From Sphingopyxis sp. RIFCSPHIGHO2_12_FULL_65_19 (GTDB taxonomy: Bacteria > Pseudomonadota > Alphaproteobacteria > Sphingomonadales > Sphingomonadaceae): a stretch of 64,000 bases of DNA. This document shows, in pieces, positions 24,155-32,024 of this stretch (within the stretch, counting starts at the first letter, position 1; every line of letters starts with the position of its first letter). Under the pieces are notes generated by a model. The model did no database searches. It worked only from the letters and a program-made list of their open reading frames with translations, and had not been told where the DNA came from. The stretch is from assembly GCF_001830555.1 (NCBI RefSeq), contig NZ_MIAM01000063.1, forward strand, positions 1 to 64,000. Reading direction: 5' to 3'. The position numbers were made by a program, and so were the translations under genes.

Positions 24155-24997
24155 ATGAAATTTCGACGCGCATTGCAGCGCTATGGGCGAACGCCCGAAC
24201 CCGAGACACCCTACCAACGAGCGGGCCAGCTTTGGGATGAGCGTATCGGCTCGGCTCGCGCACAGGCGAAGAACTGGCGGCTGATGGCCTTCGGCGGCCT
24301 GTTCCTGACCACTGGTCTGTCGGGCGCGCTGGTCTGGCAATCGATGCAAAGCCGCGTCGTGCCCTATGTGGTCGAGGTCGATGCACTCGGGCAAGCACAG
24401 GCCGTCGCGCCTGCCGCCAAGGACTATCGGCCGACCGATCCGCAGATCGCATGGTTCCTCGGCCGGTTCATCACCGGCGTTCGAGCGCGCTCGCTCGATC
24501 CGGTATTGATGCGTGAAAACTGGCTATCAGCCTATGATTTCGCGACCGAACGTGCGTCACTGTTCCTCGGCGAATATGCCCGCACCTCCAATCCGTTCGC
24601 CGATGTCGGGCGCAAGACGGTTTCGGTGCAGGTGACGAGCGTCGTCCGCGCGTCGGATACGAGCTTCCAGGTCAAATGGACCGAGCAGCAATATGAGCGG
24701 GGAAGCCTCGCCAGCACGTCACGCTGGACGGCGATGCTCACGGTGAAGATCAAGCCGCCGCGCTTGGCCGATGTGCTCCGAAAAAACCCGCTCGGTCTCT
24801 ATGTTGACGCGATCGACTGGAGCCGCGAACTGGAAACGCCTCAGGACCGGCCGCCTTCGCCGCAACCATCGGCCGTGCCCGATCCCGCACAATCACTCCC
24901 GGTCGCGCCGCCCACCGACATTCCGCTGGGCTCGCCGCTCGATCCGACCCTTGCTCAACCCGCAGCCGCACCATCCCCCGAAAGGACCGACCAATGA
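24155..24997 (+). CDS. trbF: Conjugative transfer protein TrbF (VirB8-like)
   Basis: A 280-residue bitopic inner-membrane protein. The N-terminal cytoplasmic segment (YGRTPEPETPYQRAGQLWDERIG) is typical for TrbF, a membrane helix follows (LMAFGGLFLTTGLSGALVWQS), and the periplasmic VirB8 fold includes SRVVPYVVEVDALGQAQAV and the DPQIAWFLGRFITGVRA segment. The C-terminal 50 residues are Pro-rich. It overlaps trbG by an ATGA. Confidence 0.92.
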   Translation: MKFRRALQRYGRTPEPETPYQRAGQLWDERIGSARAQAKNWRLMAFGGLFLTTGLSGALVWQSMQSRVVPYVVEVDALGQAQAVAPAAKDYRPTDPQIAWFLGRFITGVRARSLDPVLMRENWLSAYDFATERASLFLGEYARTSNPFADVGRKTVSVQVTSVVRASDTSFQVKWTEQQYERGSLASTSRWTAMLTVKIKPPRLADVLRKNPLGLYVDAIDWSRELETPQDRPPSPQPSAVPDPAQSLPVAPPTDIPLGSPLDPTLAQPAAAPSPERTDQ

Positions 24998-25845
24998 TCC
25001 GTGCCCTCATCCTGGCGGCGAGCGCGATGGCGCTTGCCATGGGCGTCGCTGCGCAGAGCCGCGAACCCGCGTCACCCACCGCGCGCGTCACTGCCGCCAA
25101 CCGGGCGGCACTGCGCGAGCCGTCGAGCGCGGGATATATATATGCCGTCCAGGTCTATCCCTGGGCGGAAGGCGTGCTCTACCGGCTCTATGCCGCGCCC
25201 GAGCGCATCACCGACATTGCCTTGCAGCCGGGCGAAACGATTGTGTCCGTCGCCGCCGGCGACACCGTGCGCTGGACTGTCGGCGATACCACCAGCGGCA
25301 TCGGCGAAAGCAAGCGCGTGCACATCCTCGTCAAGCCGTTTTCGGCGGGCCTACGCACAAACCTTGTCATTGCTACCGATCGCCGGACCTACCATCTCCA
25401 GCTCGAAAGCACGCCCGCGACCGCGATGGCGGCGATCTCCTGGACCTATCCACATGACGAGCTGATCGCGCTCCGGCGTCAGCGCGATGCAGCCGTGGCG
25501 GCGACGCCGATCGCGTCGGGCCTCTCGGTCGAAAGCCTCAACTTCAACTATGCGATCTCGGGCGACAAGCCGGCCTGGCGGCCGCTGCGCGCGTTCGACG
25601 ATGGGCGGCAGACCTACATCGAGTTCTCGCCTGCGATCGCCGTGGGTGAGGCGCCCCCGCTGTTCGTGATTGGCGAGGATGGCGAGGCCCAGCTCGTCAA
25701 CTATCGCGTCGCCGGCCGCTATTATGTGGTCGACCGCCTGTTCGGTGTCGCCGAGCTGCGCCTTGGCGGCAAGAAACAGCAGATTGTCCGTATCACCGCC
25801 GCCCAGCCGAAGAGCCGGCAGCGCAAGGCCGGGAGGGGCGCGTGA
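24994..25845 (+). CDS. trbG: Conjugative transfer protein TrbG (VirB9-like)
   Basis: A 283-residue periplasmic/outer-membrane core protein. A signal peptide (ALILAASAMALAMGVAAQS) precedes the VirB9 fold: YIYAVQVYPWAEGVLYRLYAAPERITDIALQPGETIVSVAAGDTVRWTVGDT in the N-terminal domain, NFNYAISGDKPAWRPLRAFDDGRQTYIEFSP and YYVVDRLFGVAELRLGGKKQQIVRI in the C-terminal beta-sandwich. It would form the outer ring with TrbI. It overlaps trbI (GTGA at 25842). Confidence 0.92.
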   Translation: MIRALILAASAMALAMGVAAQSREPASPTARVTAANRAALREPSSAGYIYAVQVYPWAEGVLYRLYAAPERITDIALQPGETIVSVAAGDTVRWTVGDTTSGIGESKRVHILVKPFSAGLRTNLVIATDRRTYHLQLESTPATAMAAISWTYPHDELIALRRQRDAAVAATPIASGLSVESLNFNYAISGDKPAWRPLRAFDDGRQTYIEFSPAIAVGEAPPLFVIGEDGEAQLVNYRVAGRYYVVDRLFGVAELRLGGKKQQIVRITAAQPKSRQRKAGRGA

Positions 25846-27080
25846 CCGATCCAACCGCTTCTTCCGCGCCGATCGCGGCGCCCAAAGCCGACCCCGAAAC
25901 GCTCGTTCTGCGCGCGGCGCCGGGCCGCGTCACCCGTTTTCGCCGCGGTGCGATCGTCGCCATCGCTGCCGCCGGCTCGACCGCGATCATCGGCGTCGCC
26001 TGGCTGGCGCTCAAGCCCGCGACCCTGAGCCTGATCGCACGAAGCGATGAAAAGCTGGTTGGCGCGAAGGCGCCGCCTGATGCGCTCGCGGGCGCGCCGA
26101 CGAGCTATGGCGACGTGCCGAAGCTCGGGCTACCGCTTCCCGGTGATCTCGGGCGGCCGATCCTCGAGCGCCAGCGGCAGCTTGGCGGGATGGTTCCCCC
26201 TGACCCCGCTGCCGATGCGGTGAGCCGGGCCGCGCAGGAAGCCGAAGCCGAGCGCCAGCGCATCGCCGCTGAGCAGAAGGCCGCACGCGAGTCTGGCGTC
26301 ATGCTGCAATTGGCGGGCGGCGGTCGCGCCGCCGCCCCTGCACCGGTGACTACCGATGCAAGTGTTCCGCCAGCATCGGCCGAGACTGCCAAGCCGCTCC
26401 TCGACCCTGACCGAGATCCTAACGCCCAGGGGCGCAAGAACGAATTGGTCGGCCACGCCAATCGCGACGACGACATCAATCCGCACGCGCTGGCGCAGTC
26501 CGTATCGCCTTGGACCTTGCAGGCCGGCAGCATCATTGCCGCGAGCCTCATAACCGGGCTCAACTCGGATCTTCCCGGGCTCGTCACCGCGCAGATCACG
26601 GAGAACGTCTATGACAGTGTGACCGGGCGCGGTCTGCTCATTCCGCAAGGATCGCGGCTGATCGGCAGCTACGACAGCGTTGTAGCGTTTGGGCAGAGCC
26701 GTGCGCTGGTCGTCTGGCAGCGGATTATCCTGCCCGACGGCTCGTCGATTCGTATCGACAATGTGCCGGCGACCGATACGCAGGGCTATGCGGGTCTGTC
26801 CGACCGGATCGACCGGCATACTTGGCAACTTCTGAAGGGCGTCGCCCTGTCGACACTGCTGGGCGTCGGCACTGAATTGAGCTTCGGCAGCACCGAAAGC
26901 GACCTTGTCCGGGCGATCCGCGAGTCAGCGCAGCAGAGCGGCGCGCGCGCCGGCGATCAGCTCGTCACGCGCAATCTCAATATCCAGCCGACCTTGCGCG
27001 TGCGTCCCGGCTGGCCGCTACGGGTGGTCGTGCACAAAGACATCATATTGCCCGGACCCTGGGGAGGCCGTCATGGCTGA
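25842..27080 (+). CDS. trbI: Conjugative transfer protein TrbI (VirB10-like)
   Basis: A 412-residue protein spanning inner membrane, periplasm and outer-membrane core. GTG start. The inner-membrane helix is GAIVAIAAAGSTAIIGVAWLAL (about 45-65), a Pro/Ala-rich linker follows, and the VirB10 beta-barrel runs from ALAQSVSPWTLQAGSIIAASLITGLNSDLPGLVTAQITENVYDS through LLIPQGSRLIGSYDS to the C-terminal GWPLRVVVHKDIILPGPW. It overlaps the DUF2274 gene by 8 bp. It closes the trb operon order BCDEJLFGI. Confidence 0.93.
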   Translation: MTDPTASSAPIAAPKADPETLVLRAAPGRVTRFRRGAIVAIAAAGSTAIIGVAWLALKPATLSLIARSDEKLVGAKAPPDALAGAPTSYGDVPKLGLPLPGDLGRPILERQRQLGGMVPPDPAADAVSRAAQEAEAERQRIAAEQKAARESGVMLQLAGGGRAAAPAPVTTDASVPPASAETAKPLLDPDRDPNAQGRKNELVGHANRDDDINPHALAQSVSPWTLQAGSIIAASLITGLNSDLPGLVTAQITENVYDSVTGRGLLIPQGSRLIGSYDSVVAFGQSRALVVWQRIILPDGSSIRIDNVPATDTQGYAGLSDRIDRHTWQLLKGVALSTLLGVGTELSFGSTESDLVRAIRESAQQSGARAGDQLVTRNLNIQPTLRVRPGWPLRVVVHKDIILPGPWGGRHG

Positions 27081-27285
27081 TTTGAAGCTGCCAAGGCTGC
27101 CCGATCGGACGCCGGCTAAGATCACGATCAACGTCATGCCGGATCTCATCGAAGCGCTGAACGACTACGCCGAGGCCTATGAGGCGGCCTACGGCCGACG
27201 CGAGTCCGTACCGGACCTCATTCCATTCATGCTTAGCGGCTTCCTGGCGAGCGACCGCTCGTTCAGCCGGGCACGTAAGAAATAG
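27073..27285 (+). CDS. DUF2274 protein at the end of the trb cluster
   Basis: A 70-residue protein, MADLKLPRLPDRTPAKITINVMPDLIEALNDYAEAYEAAYGRRESVPDLIPFMLSGFLASDRSF, matching DUF2274, which routinely follows trbI in Tn4371-like ICEs. The strand-helix-helix layout resembles an RHH protein. No function known. ATG 27073 lies inside the trbI end (8-nt overlap). Confidence 0.85.
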   Translation: MADLKLPRLPDRTPAKITINVMPDLIEALNDYAEAYEAAYGRRESVPDLIPFMLSGFLASDRSFSRARKK

Positions 27286-27289
27286 TCCG

Positions 27290-27523
27290 ATGTCGGCCCG
27301 GCAGCCTGCAACGAATGGCGACGACGCGCCCCCGATTGGGCCGATAAGCGTTCGCATTCCCGACGCAGTACGGATGACGGGGCTCAGCAAATCCAAGATC
27401 TACCAGCTCATCGCTTCCGGCGACATCGAGGCAGCCAAGGTCGGCCGTGCAACCGTGGTGTTTGTCGATAGTCTGCGGTCCTTTCTGCGATCACACTGTA
27501 AACAGCCGCGTTCTCGGGCGTAG
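27290..27523 (+). CDS. Excisionase/AlpA-like helix-turn-helix protein
   Basis: A 77-residue protein with an excisionase-type winged helix-turn-helix: ISVRIPDAVRMTGLSKSKIYQLIASGDIEAAKVGRATVVFVDSLRSFLRSH. Such proteins bend att DNA or regulate integrase in mobile elements. It starts 4 bp after the DUF2274 stop and is the last gene before the attR candidate, 140 bp away. Direct repeats at 27540-27570 may be its sites. Confidence 0.8.
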   Translation: MSARQPATNGDDAPPIGPISVRIPDAVRMTGLSKSKIYQLIASGDIEAAKVGRATVVFVDSLRSFLRSHCKQPRSRA

Positions 27524-27539
27524 CAGGGATCGCGCATGT

Positions 27540-27570
27540 CGGCCTGTCGATATTTCGGCACGGCCTGTCG
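27540..27570. repeat. Two CGGCCTGTCG direct repeats, 21 bp apart
   Basis: cggcctgtcg occurs at 27540-27549 and again at 27561-27570, a spacing of two helical turns. They lie between the excisionase-like gene and the attR candidate, where arm-type or Xis sites are expected. Confidence 0.5.
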
Positions 27571-27660
27571 CGAAGGGGTAAAATTGGGGGTGGATTGAGC
27601 GGAATTATCGGCACGACGATCAAGAACGTTGTTATAAATCAGTATCTTATGTTTTTCGTG

Positions 27661-27681
27661 TGAATCCCTCCTCCGCTACCA
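27661..27681 (+). other. tRNA 3'-end fragment: candidate attR of the ICE
   Basis: tgaatccctcctccgctacca reads like the end of a tRNA gene: GAAT of the T loop, CCCTC T stem, CTCCGCT acceptor strand, A discriminator and CCA. It resembles the 3' end of alphaproteobacterial elongator tRNA-Met as I recall it. No D-arm or anticodon arm precedes it, so it is a duplicated 3' fragment such as ICE integration leaves at the distal end. Confidence 0.55.
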
Positions 27682-27870
27682 TCGCAAACCCCTTCAAACC
27701 TCGCATTTCCGGCAGTTTTATGCCAATCGTCGAGGTCGTTCCAATGATGGCAATTGCCTGTCCAGAATTGAGTTATTTGGACAACTCACGTCAGATTTGG
27801 ACCCGTTTGAACACAGGTTTCGCGAGAATTTTCGCGAGTGTTTCATGGCCTCGATCCCCTCGAGGTTACC
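27682..27870. other. Spacer between attR candidate and integrase remnant
   Basis: No gene. It contains a gagtt-atttggac-aactc hairpin at about 27771 and a tttcgcgag direct repeat at 27819-27841. It is probably the old integrase promoter region. Confidence 0.4.
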
Positions 27871-28140
27871 ATGGCCAAAAGTGTAATTCTGACCCCCGCC
27901 CATATCGATAGGCTGAAGAGCGGTTCCCTGGCCGACCGGGAGGTCCCCGGCCTTTCCATCATCGTCCCCGGCCCCGACGGGAAGCAGTGGCGTTTCAAGG
28001 GCGTCGTTGCCGGCATCAGGAAAACCGCCGAATTGGTCCTTGGGGTCTCCCTACCTTCTCAATCGATGAGGCGCGTGAATGGGCAGCGCCGACCAGCAAG
28101 GGGGCCGCGCGAGGCGGGGATGGCGTTCGGGTATGGCAAG
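27871..28140 (+). pseudogene. Truncated, frameshifted tyrosine-type integrase (DUF4102 N-terminus)
   Basis: The reading frame from ATG 27871 gives MAKSVILTPAHIDRLKSGSLADREVPGLSIIVPGPDGKQWRFKGVVAGIRKTAELVLG, the N-terminal DUF4102 domain of P4/ICE-type integrases. At about 28040 the match moves to another frame (LPTFSIDEAREWAAPTSKGAARGGDG), consistent with one inserted base in ggggtc, and homology ends near 28140. Core-binding and catalytic domains are absent. A dead integrase directly after an att-like tRNA fragment indicates a second, decayed element, or the deleted end of this one. Confidence 0.75.
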
Positions 28141-28309
28141 GGCTGTCTTGTCTGCGCCCAATCCCCGTCGTTGTCTTAAACGTCGGCAGCGCAGACCGGA
28201 GCCATATGCACGGTTCCGGGACGTCAGCTTTCGGCCAATAGCCGAGCAGCCATACAAGATGCGGCCATATTTGCGCACGGTAGCCAACGGCAAGAAGGCA
28301 GTATATTTC

Positions 28310-28331
28310 ATTCACACTCGTGCGAGTGAAT
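28310..28331. promoter_or_regulatory. TetR-type operator palindrome before TonB receptor
   Basis: attcacactcgtgcgagtgaat has inverted half-sites attcac/gtgaat and a nested actcg-tg-cgagt. It lies 75 bp before the receptor start and shares the half-site GAGTGAAT with the palindrome before the SDR gene (36018-36035). Confidence 0.6.
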
Positions 28332-28406
28332 ATTGACTCGTCATCGAACCGCTGCCATGAATGCGGCATGCCGACGATCGAGCGGCGATGAATGGGAGAG
28401 GGCAAG

Positions 28407-30707
28407 ATGAGGGTTCAATTGTTGGCGTCCGTATGCGCGGGCGCACTTTTCGCAATCCCGGCGGGTGCCGCCGCACAGGAGGCCGCCGAACCTGTCGCGC
28501 AGGCTGGCGAGGCGCCCGAGGGCAACGACATCATCGTCACCGCGACGCGCCGCGCCGAACGTATTCAGGATGTGCCGATCAGTATTTCCGCTTTTTCGCA
28601 GGAAGAGCTGACCGAAAAGGGCATCGTCGGTTATGAAGGCATCGGGCGCGAGACGCCGGGCGTCGTGCTCAACAAGCCGACTGCCAACTTCAACAATTTT
28701 ACCGCGCGCGGCATCGCGACCAACGGCTATAACGCCAATCTGCAAAGTTCGGTCGCAATCTATATCGACGAACTTCCCGTCTCGACGATTGGCAACACCA
28801 CCGTGGTCGACCCGAATTTGTTCGACGTCGAGCGCGTCGAATTCCTGCGCGGGCCCCAGGGGACGCTGTTCGGATCGGGTTCGCTGTCGGGCGCGATGCG
28901 CATCCTGCAAAAAAGCCCCGACCTCAATGATTTCGATGTGTCGGCGTTGGTCGACCTCGGGCTGACCGGCTCGGATTCGATCCGCCAGCGTTATAATGCG
29001 ATGGTCAATGTGCCGCTGGTCGACGACAAGCTCGCGCTGCGCGTCGTCGGCTTCTATCGCGATGAAGAGGGCTATCTCGACAATGTCGGGACGGGGGTCA
29101 AAAATTCCAACACGCTGATCGATTACGGTGGCCGCGCGACCTTGCTCTGGCGTCCGACCGACCGCCTGTCGATCAAGCTGCTCTGCAGCTATGAATATAG
29201 CAATCCCAAGGACAGCTCACTGACCAGCCCGTCGCTGGGGCGCAACAAGCGCATCTCGGACGAGCCCGATCGGTTTACCGGCAAGCAGCTGATTGCCAAC
29301 GCGACGATCGATTATGAGTTCGACTTTGCCAAGCTCACCAGTTCGTCGACCTATTCGGATTTCGAGCAGCGTTTCTATGTCGACCTCGCCGGCACCTTCG
29401 CGCCCGGCTCATTCCCCGGCGCGCCGATCGCCTTCGGGCTCGACGCCGATGGCTATGACAAGGTGTTTGTCCAGGAAACGCGCCTCGCGTCGACGCTCGA
29501 TGGGCCGTTCCAGTTCGTCGTCGGCGGCTTCTATCTCGATCGCCGCCGCGACGTCGATTATTTCTACCGATCGAACCCGGCATTTCTCGCGGCAAGGGGT
29601 ATCACGGGACTTCCGGACAAATATTTCCAGAAGCAATATACCCACTCGCTGAGCAAGGAACTCGCGGGTTTCGGTGAGCTGACCTATCGTTTCTCGGACA
29701 AATTCTGGCTGACCGGCGGCATGCGTTACGGCGAAACCTCGGCGCAGGGCTTCACCGAAGCGGGCGGCTATCTCGCGACGGCGTTCGGCTTCAACTATTA
29801 TGACTATGCGCTGCTTGGCCTTCCGGTGAATTTTGACACCTTCACCCCCTATGCCGCCGTCGAAGGCGTCAAGGCGAAGGGGTCGAAACCGTCGTGGAAG
29901 GCGAGCGCGACCTTCAAACCGAGCGACTCGCTCACCACCTACGCGACCTTCTCGACAGGGTTCCGCGCCCCGATCGTCAATGCCTTCGCCGGTCGGCCGA
30001 GCCTTGTCGACCCGAACGATCTGACTATTCCGTTCGGCGCCAGCTCAGACGATCTCAAAAGCTATGAGATCGGCGCAAAGGGCCGCTGGCTCGGCGGGCG
30101 TGTCAGCATGAACGTCGCTTTCTACCAGATCGATTGGAACAATATCCAGGCGCAGGCGAACCGCGTGTCGGACTCGGTGCAATTCGCGACCAATATTGGT
30201 GCCGCGCGCAGCAAGGGTTTCGAGTTCGAGGTCGGGGTGGTTCCCGCGACGGGCTGGGCGATCGGATTCAACGGCGCCTATAATGACGCGAAGATCACCA
30301 AATTGTCGCCCGAAGAGGCGGCGATCTCGGGTGCCGTGCTCGGCCACCGCCTGTCGGCCCCGCGCATCCAGGGTTCGGCCTATATGTCGTACAGCTTCAA
30401 GCTCGCGACCGACGTCGATGCGATGCTGGCGGTCAATGCGCAGCATATCGGGTCGTATAACAGCAGCTTCCCGAACACGCCGGGCTTGCCGAATGTCCCG
30501 CTTTCGACCTTTGGAAAGACGGACGCCTACAGCAACGTGAACCTCAGCTTCGGGCTGAAAAAGGGTGATATCTCGGCGCAGCTCTATGTCGAAAATCTCT
30601 TCGACGATCATTCGATCACCTACATCCACCCCGAAGCCTTCCTCGTCAGCCGCTTCGGCACGATGCGCCCGCGGACCTTCGGCATTCGCCTCGGCTACGG
30701 GCTCTAA
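28407..30707 (+). CDS. TonB-dependent receptor
   Basis: A 766-residue outer-membrane active transporter. ATG 28407 is preferred over 28392 because gggagagg lies just upstream of it. The signal peptide (LLASVCAGALFAIPAGAAAQ) is followed by the TonB-box-like DIIVTATRRAERIQDVPISISAF and plug motif FLRGPQGTLFGSGSLSGAMRI, with the barrel ending IRLGYGL. No STN domain, so regulation is not by FecIR; the TetR palindrome upstream suggests control by the 35291 regulator. It begins an operon with an MFS transporter, esterase and ligase. Substrate unknown; the sphingomonad class PF00593/PF07715 often takes plant or aromatic compounds. Confidence 0.9.
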   Translation: MRVQLLASVCAGALFAIPAGAAAQEAAEPVAQAGEAPEGNDIIVTATRRAERIQDVPISISAFSQEELTEKGIVGYEGIGRETPGVVLNKPTANFNNFTARGIATNGYNANLQSSVAIYIDELPVSTIGNTTVVDPNLFDVERVEFLRGPQGTLFGSGSLSGAMRILQKSPDLNDFDVSALVDLGLTGSDSIRQRYNAMVNVPLVDDKLALRVVGFYRDEEGYLDNVGTGVKNSNTLIDYGGRATLLWRPTDRLSIKLLCSYEYSNPKDSSLTSPSLGRNKRISDEPDRFTGKQLIANATIDYEFDFAKLTSSSTYSDFEQRFYVDLAGTFAPGSFPGAPIAFGLDADGYDKVFVQETRLASTLDGPFQFVVGGFYLDRRRDVDYFYRSNPAFLAARGITGLPDKYFQKQYTHSLSKELAGFGELTYRFSDKFWLTGGMRYGETSAQGFTEAGGYLATAFGFNYYDYALLGLPVNFDTFTPYAAVEGVKAKGSKPSWKASATFKPSDSLTTYATFSTGFRAPIVNAFAGRPSLVDPNDLTIPFGASSDDLKSYEIGAKGRWLGGRVSMNVAFYQIDWNNIQAQANRVSDSVQFATNIGAARSKGFEFEVGVVPATGWAIGFNGAYNDAKITKLSPEEAAISGAVLGHRLSAPRIQGSAYMSYSFKLATDVDAMLAVNAQHIGSYNSSFPNTPGLPNVPLSTFGKTDAYSNVNLSFGLKKGDISAQLYVENLFDDHSITYIHPEAFLVSRFGTMRPRTFGIRLGYGL

Positions 30708-30710
30708 GCG

Positions 30711-32024
30711 ATGGCGGGCGCAGAAGCCTCCCTCCCCCCGGCCGGAGCGTCCACTCGGTCGGGGGGCAATCCGACGTTCGTGCTGGGGATGCTCTGCTTC
30801 GTCTATGTGCTGAACTTCCTCGACCGGCAGCTGCTGTCGATCCTCGCCAAGCCGATCCAGGATGCGCTCCAGATCAGCGACGGCCAGCTCGGGCTAATCA
30901 GCGGGCTTTATTTCGCGATGTTCTATTGCTTCATCGCGATCCCGGTCGGCTGGTTCGCCGACCGGACCAGCCGCGTCGGCGTGCTGTCGGCCGCCTGCGC
31001 GATCTGGAGCGGCGCGACCGTGGCGTGCGGCATGGCGGCCAATTATACGCAGCTGGTGGTTGCGCGCATGGTCGTCGGGTTCGGCGAGGCGGGGGGCGTG
31101 CCGCCCTCCTATGCGATCATCACCGACACCTATCCGCCCGGCAAGCGCGCTGCGGCGCTCGGCATCTTCAACCTCGGTCCGGCGATCGGCGCGGCGGCCG
31201 GGGTCGCGTTCGGCGCCGCGATCGCCGAGCGGTTCGGCTGGCGCATCCCCTTTATCGCGGTGGGCGTGATCGGGATCGTGACCGCATTGGCGGTCTGGCT
31301 GACGGTGCGCGAGCCGACCCGTGGCGCGACCGATGCGGCGCCTTCTGCGAACTCCGACGACAAGGCGGCTTTCTGGCCGACGGTGCGCATGTTCCTGTCG
31401 CATCCGATCCTGATGCTCGCCGCGCTGGGCAGCGGCGCGACGCAGTTCGTTACCTATGGCCTCGGCAATTTCGCGGTGCTGTTCCTGATGCGCGAAAAGG
31501 GCATGGAACTGGGCGACGTCGCGATCTGGTATGCGCTGGTGCTGCTGATCGGCATGGGCGGCGGGATGGTCATATCGGGCCGCGTCATCGACCGGATGGT
31601 GCGCAAGTCGCGCGCCGGCTATGCGATTGCGCCGGCGCTTTCGCTGGTGGTCGCGATGCCCTTTTACATCGCCTTCGTGTGGGCGCCGGGGTGGCCGCTC
31701 GCGCTCGCGCTGCTCACTGTCGTGATGATCTTCAACTATTTCTACCTCTCGGCCTCGGTCGCGCTGGTGCAGGAGGAAGTGAAACCGAACCAACGCGTGC
31801 TGGCGGGCGCGCTGCTGCTGCTCATCATGAACTTCATCGGTTTGGGGCTGGGGCCGACATGGGTCGGCTTTGCCAGCGACTGGTTCAAGGCGCAGGGCGA
31901 CCTCCACGGGCTGCAAACCGCACTCTACACGCTGACGCCCTTTTATCTGATCGCGATCGGTCTTTTCCTCTGGCTCGCGCGGCGGCTGCGCCGAGAGGAT
32001 AATCGGGAGGAGCCACAGGCATGA
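30711..32024 (+). CDS. MFS transporter (spinster-type)
   Basis: A 437-residue, 12-helix major facilitator. The first helix FVYVLNFLDRQLLSILAKPIQDALQISDGQLGLISG and the loop 2-3 motif GWFADRTSRVGVLS, plus GFGEAGGVPPSYAIITDTYPPGKRAAALGIFNLGPAIGAAAG, match the spinster/SPNS-like group common in sphingomonads. It lies 3 bp after the TonB receptor and overlaps the esterase by an ATGA, so it probably carries the imported substrate across the inner membrane. Confidence 0.88.
   Translation: MAGAEASLPPAGASTRSGGNPTFVLGMLCFVYVLNFLDRQLLSILAKPIQDALQISDGQLGLISGLYFAMFYCFIAIPVGWFADRTSRVGVLSAACAIWSGATVACGMAANYTQLVVARMVVGFGEAGGVPPSYAIITDTYPPGKRAAALGIFNLGPAIGAAAGVAFGAAIAERFGWRIPFIAVGVIGIVTALAVWLTVREPTRGATDAAPSANSDDKAAFWPTVRMFLSHPILMLAALGSGATQFVTYGLGNFAVLFLMREKGMELGDVAIWYALVLLIGMGGGMVISGRVIDRMVRKSRAGYAIAPALSLVVAMPFYIAFVWAPGWPLALALLTVVMIFNYFYLSASVALVQEEVKPNQRVLAGALLLLIMNFIGLGLGPTWVGFASDWFKAQGDLHGLQTALYTLTPFYLIAIGLFLWLARRLRREDNREEPQA

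Noticed and set aside
27601-27690. Complete tRNA gene at the ICE end
   Set aside because: Only the T-loop/acceptor 3' part is present; no D-arm or anticodon arm could be found upstream.
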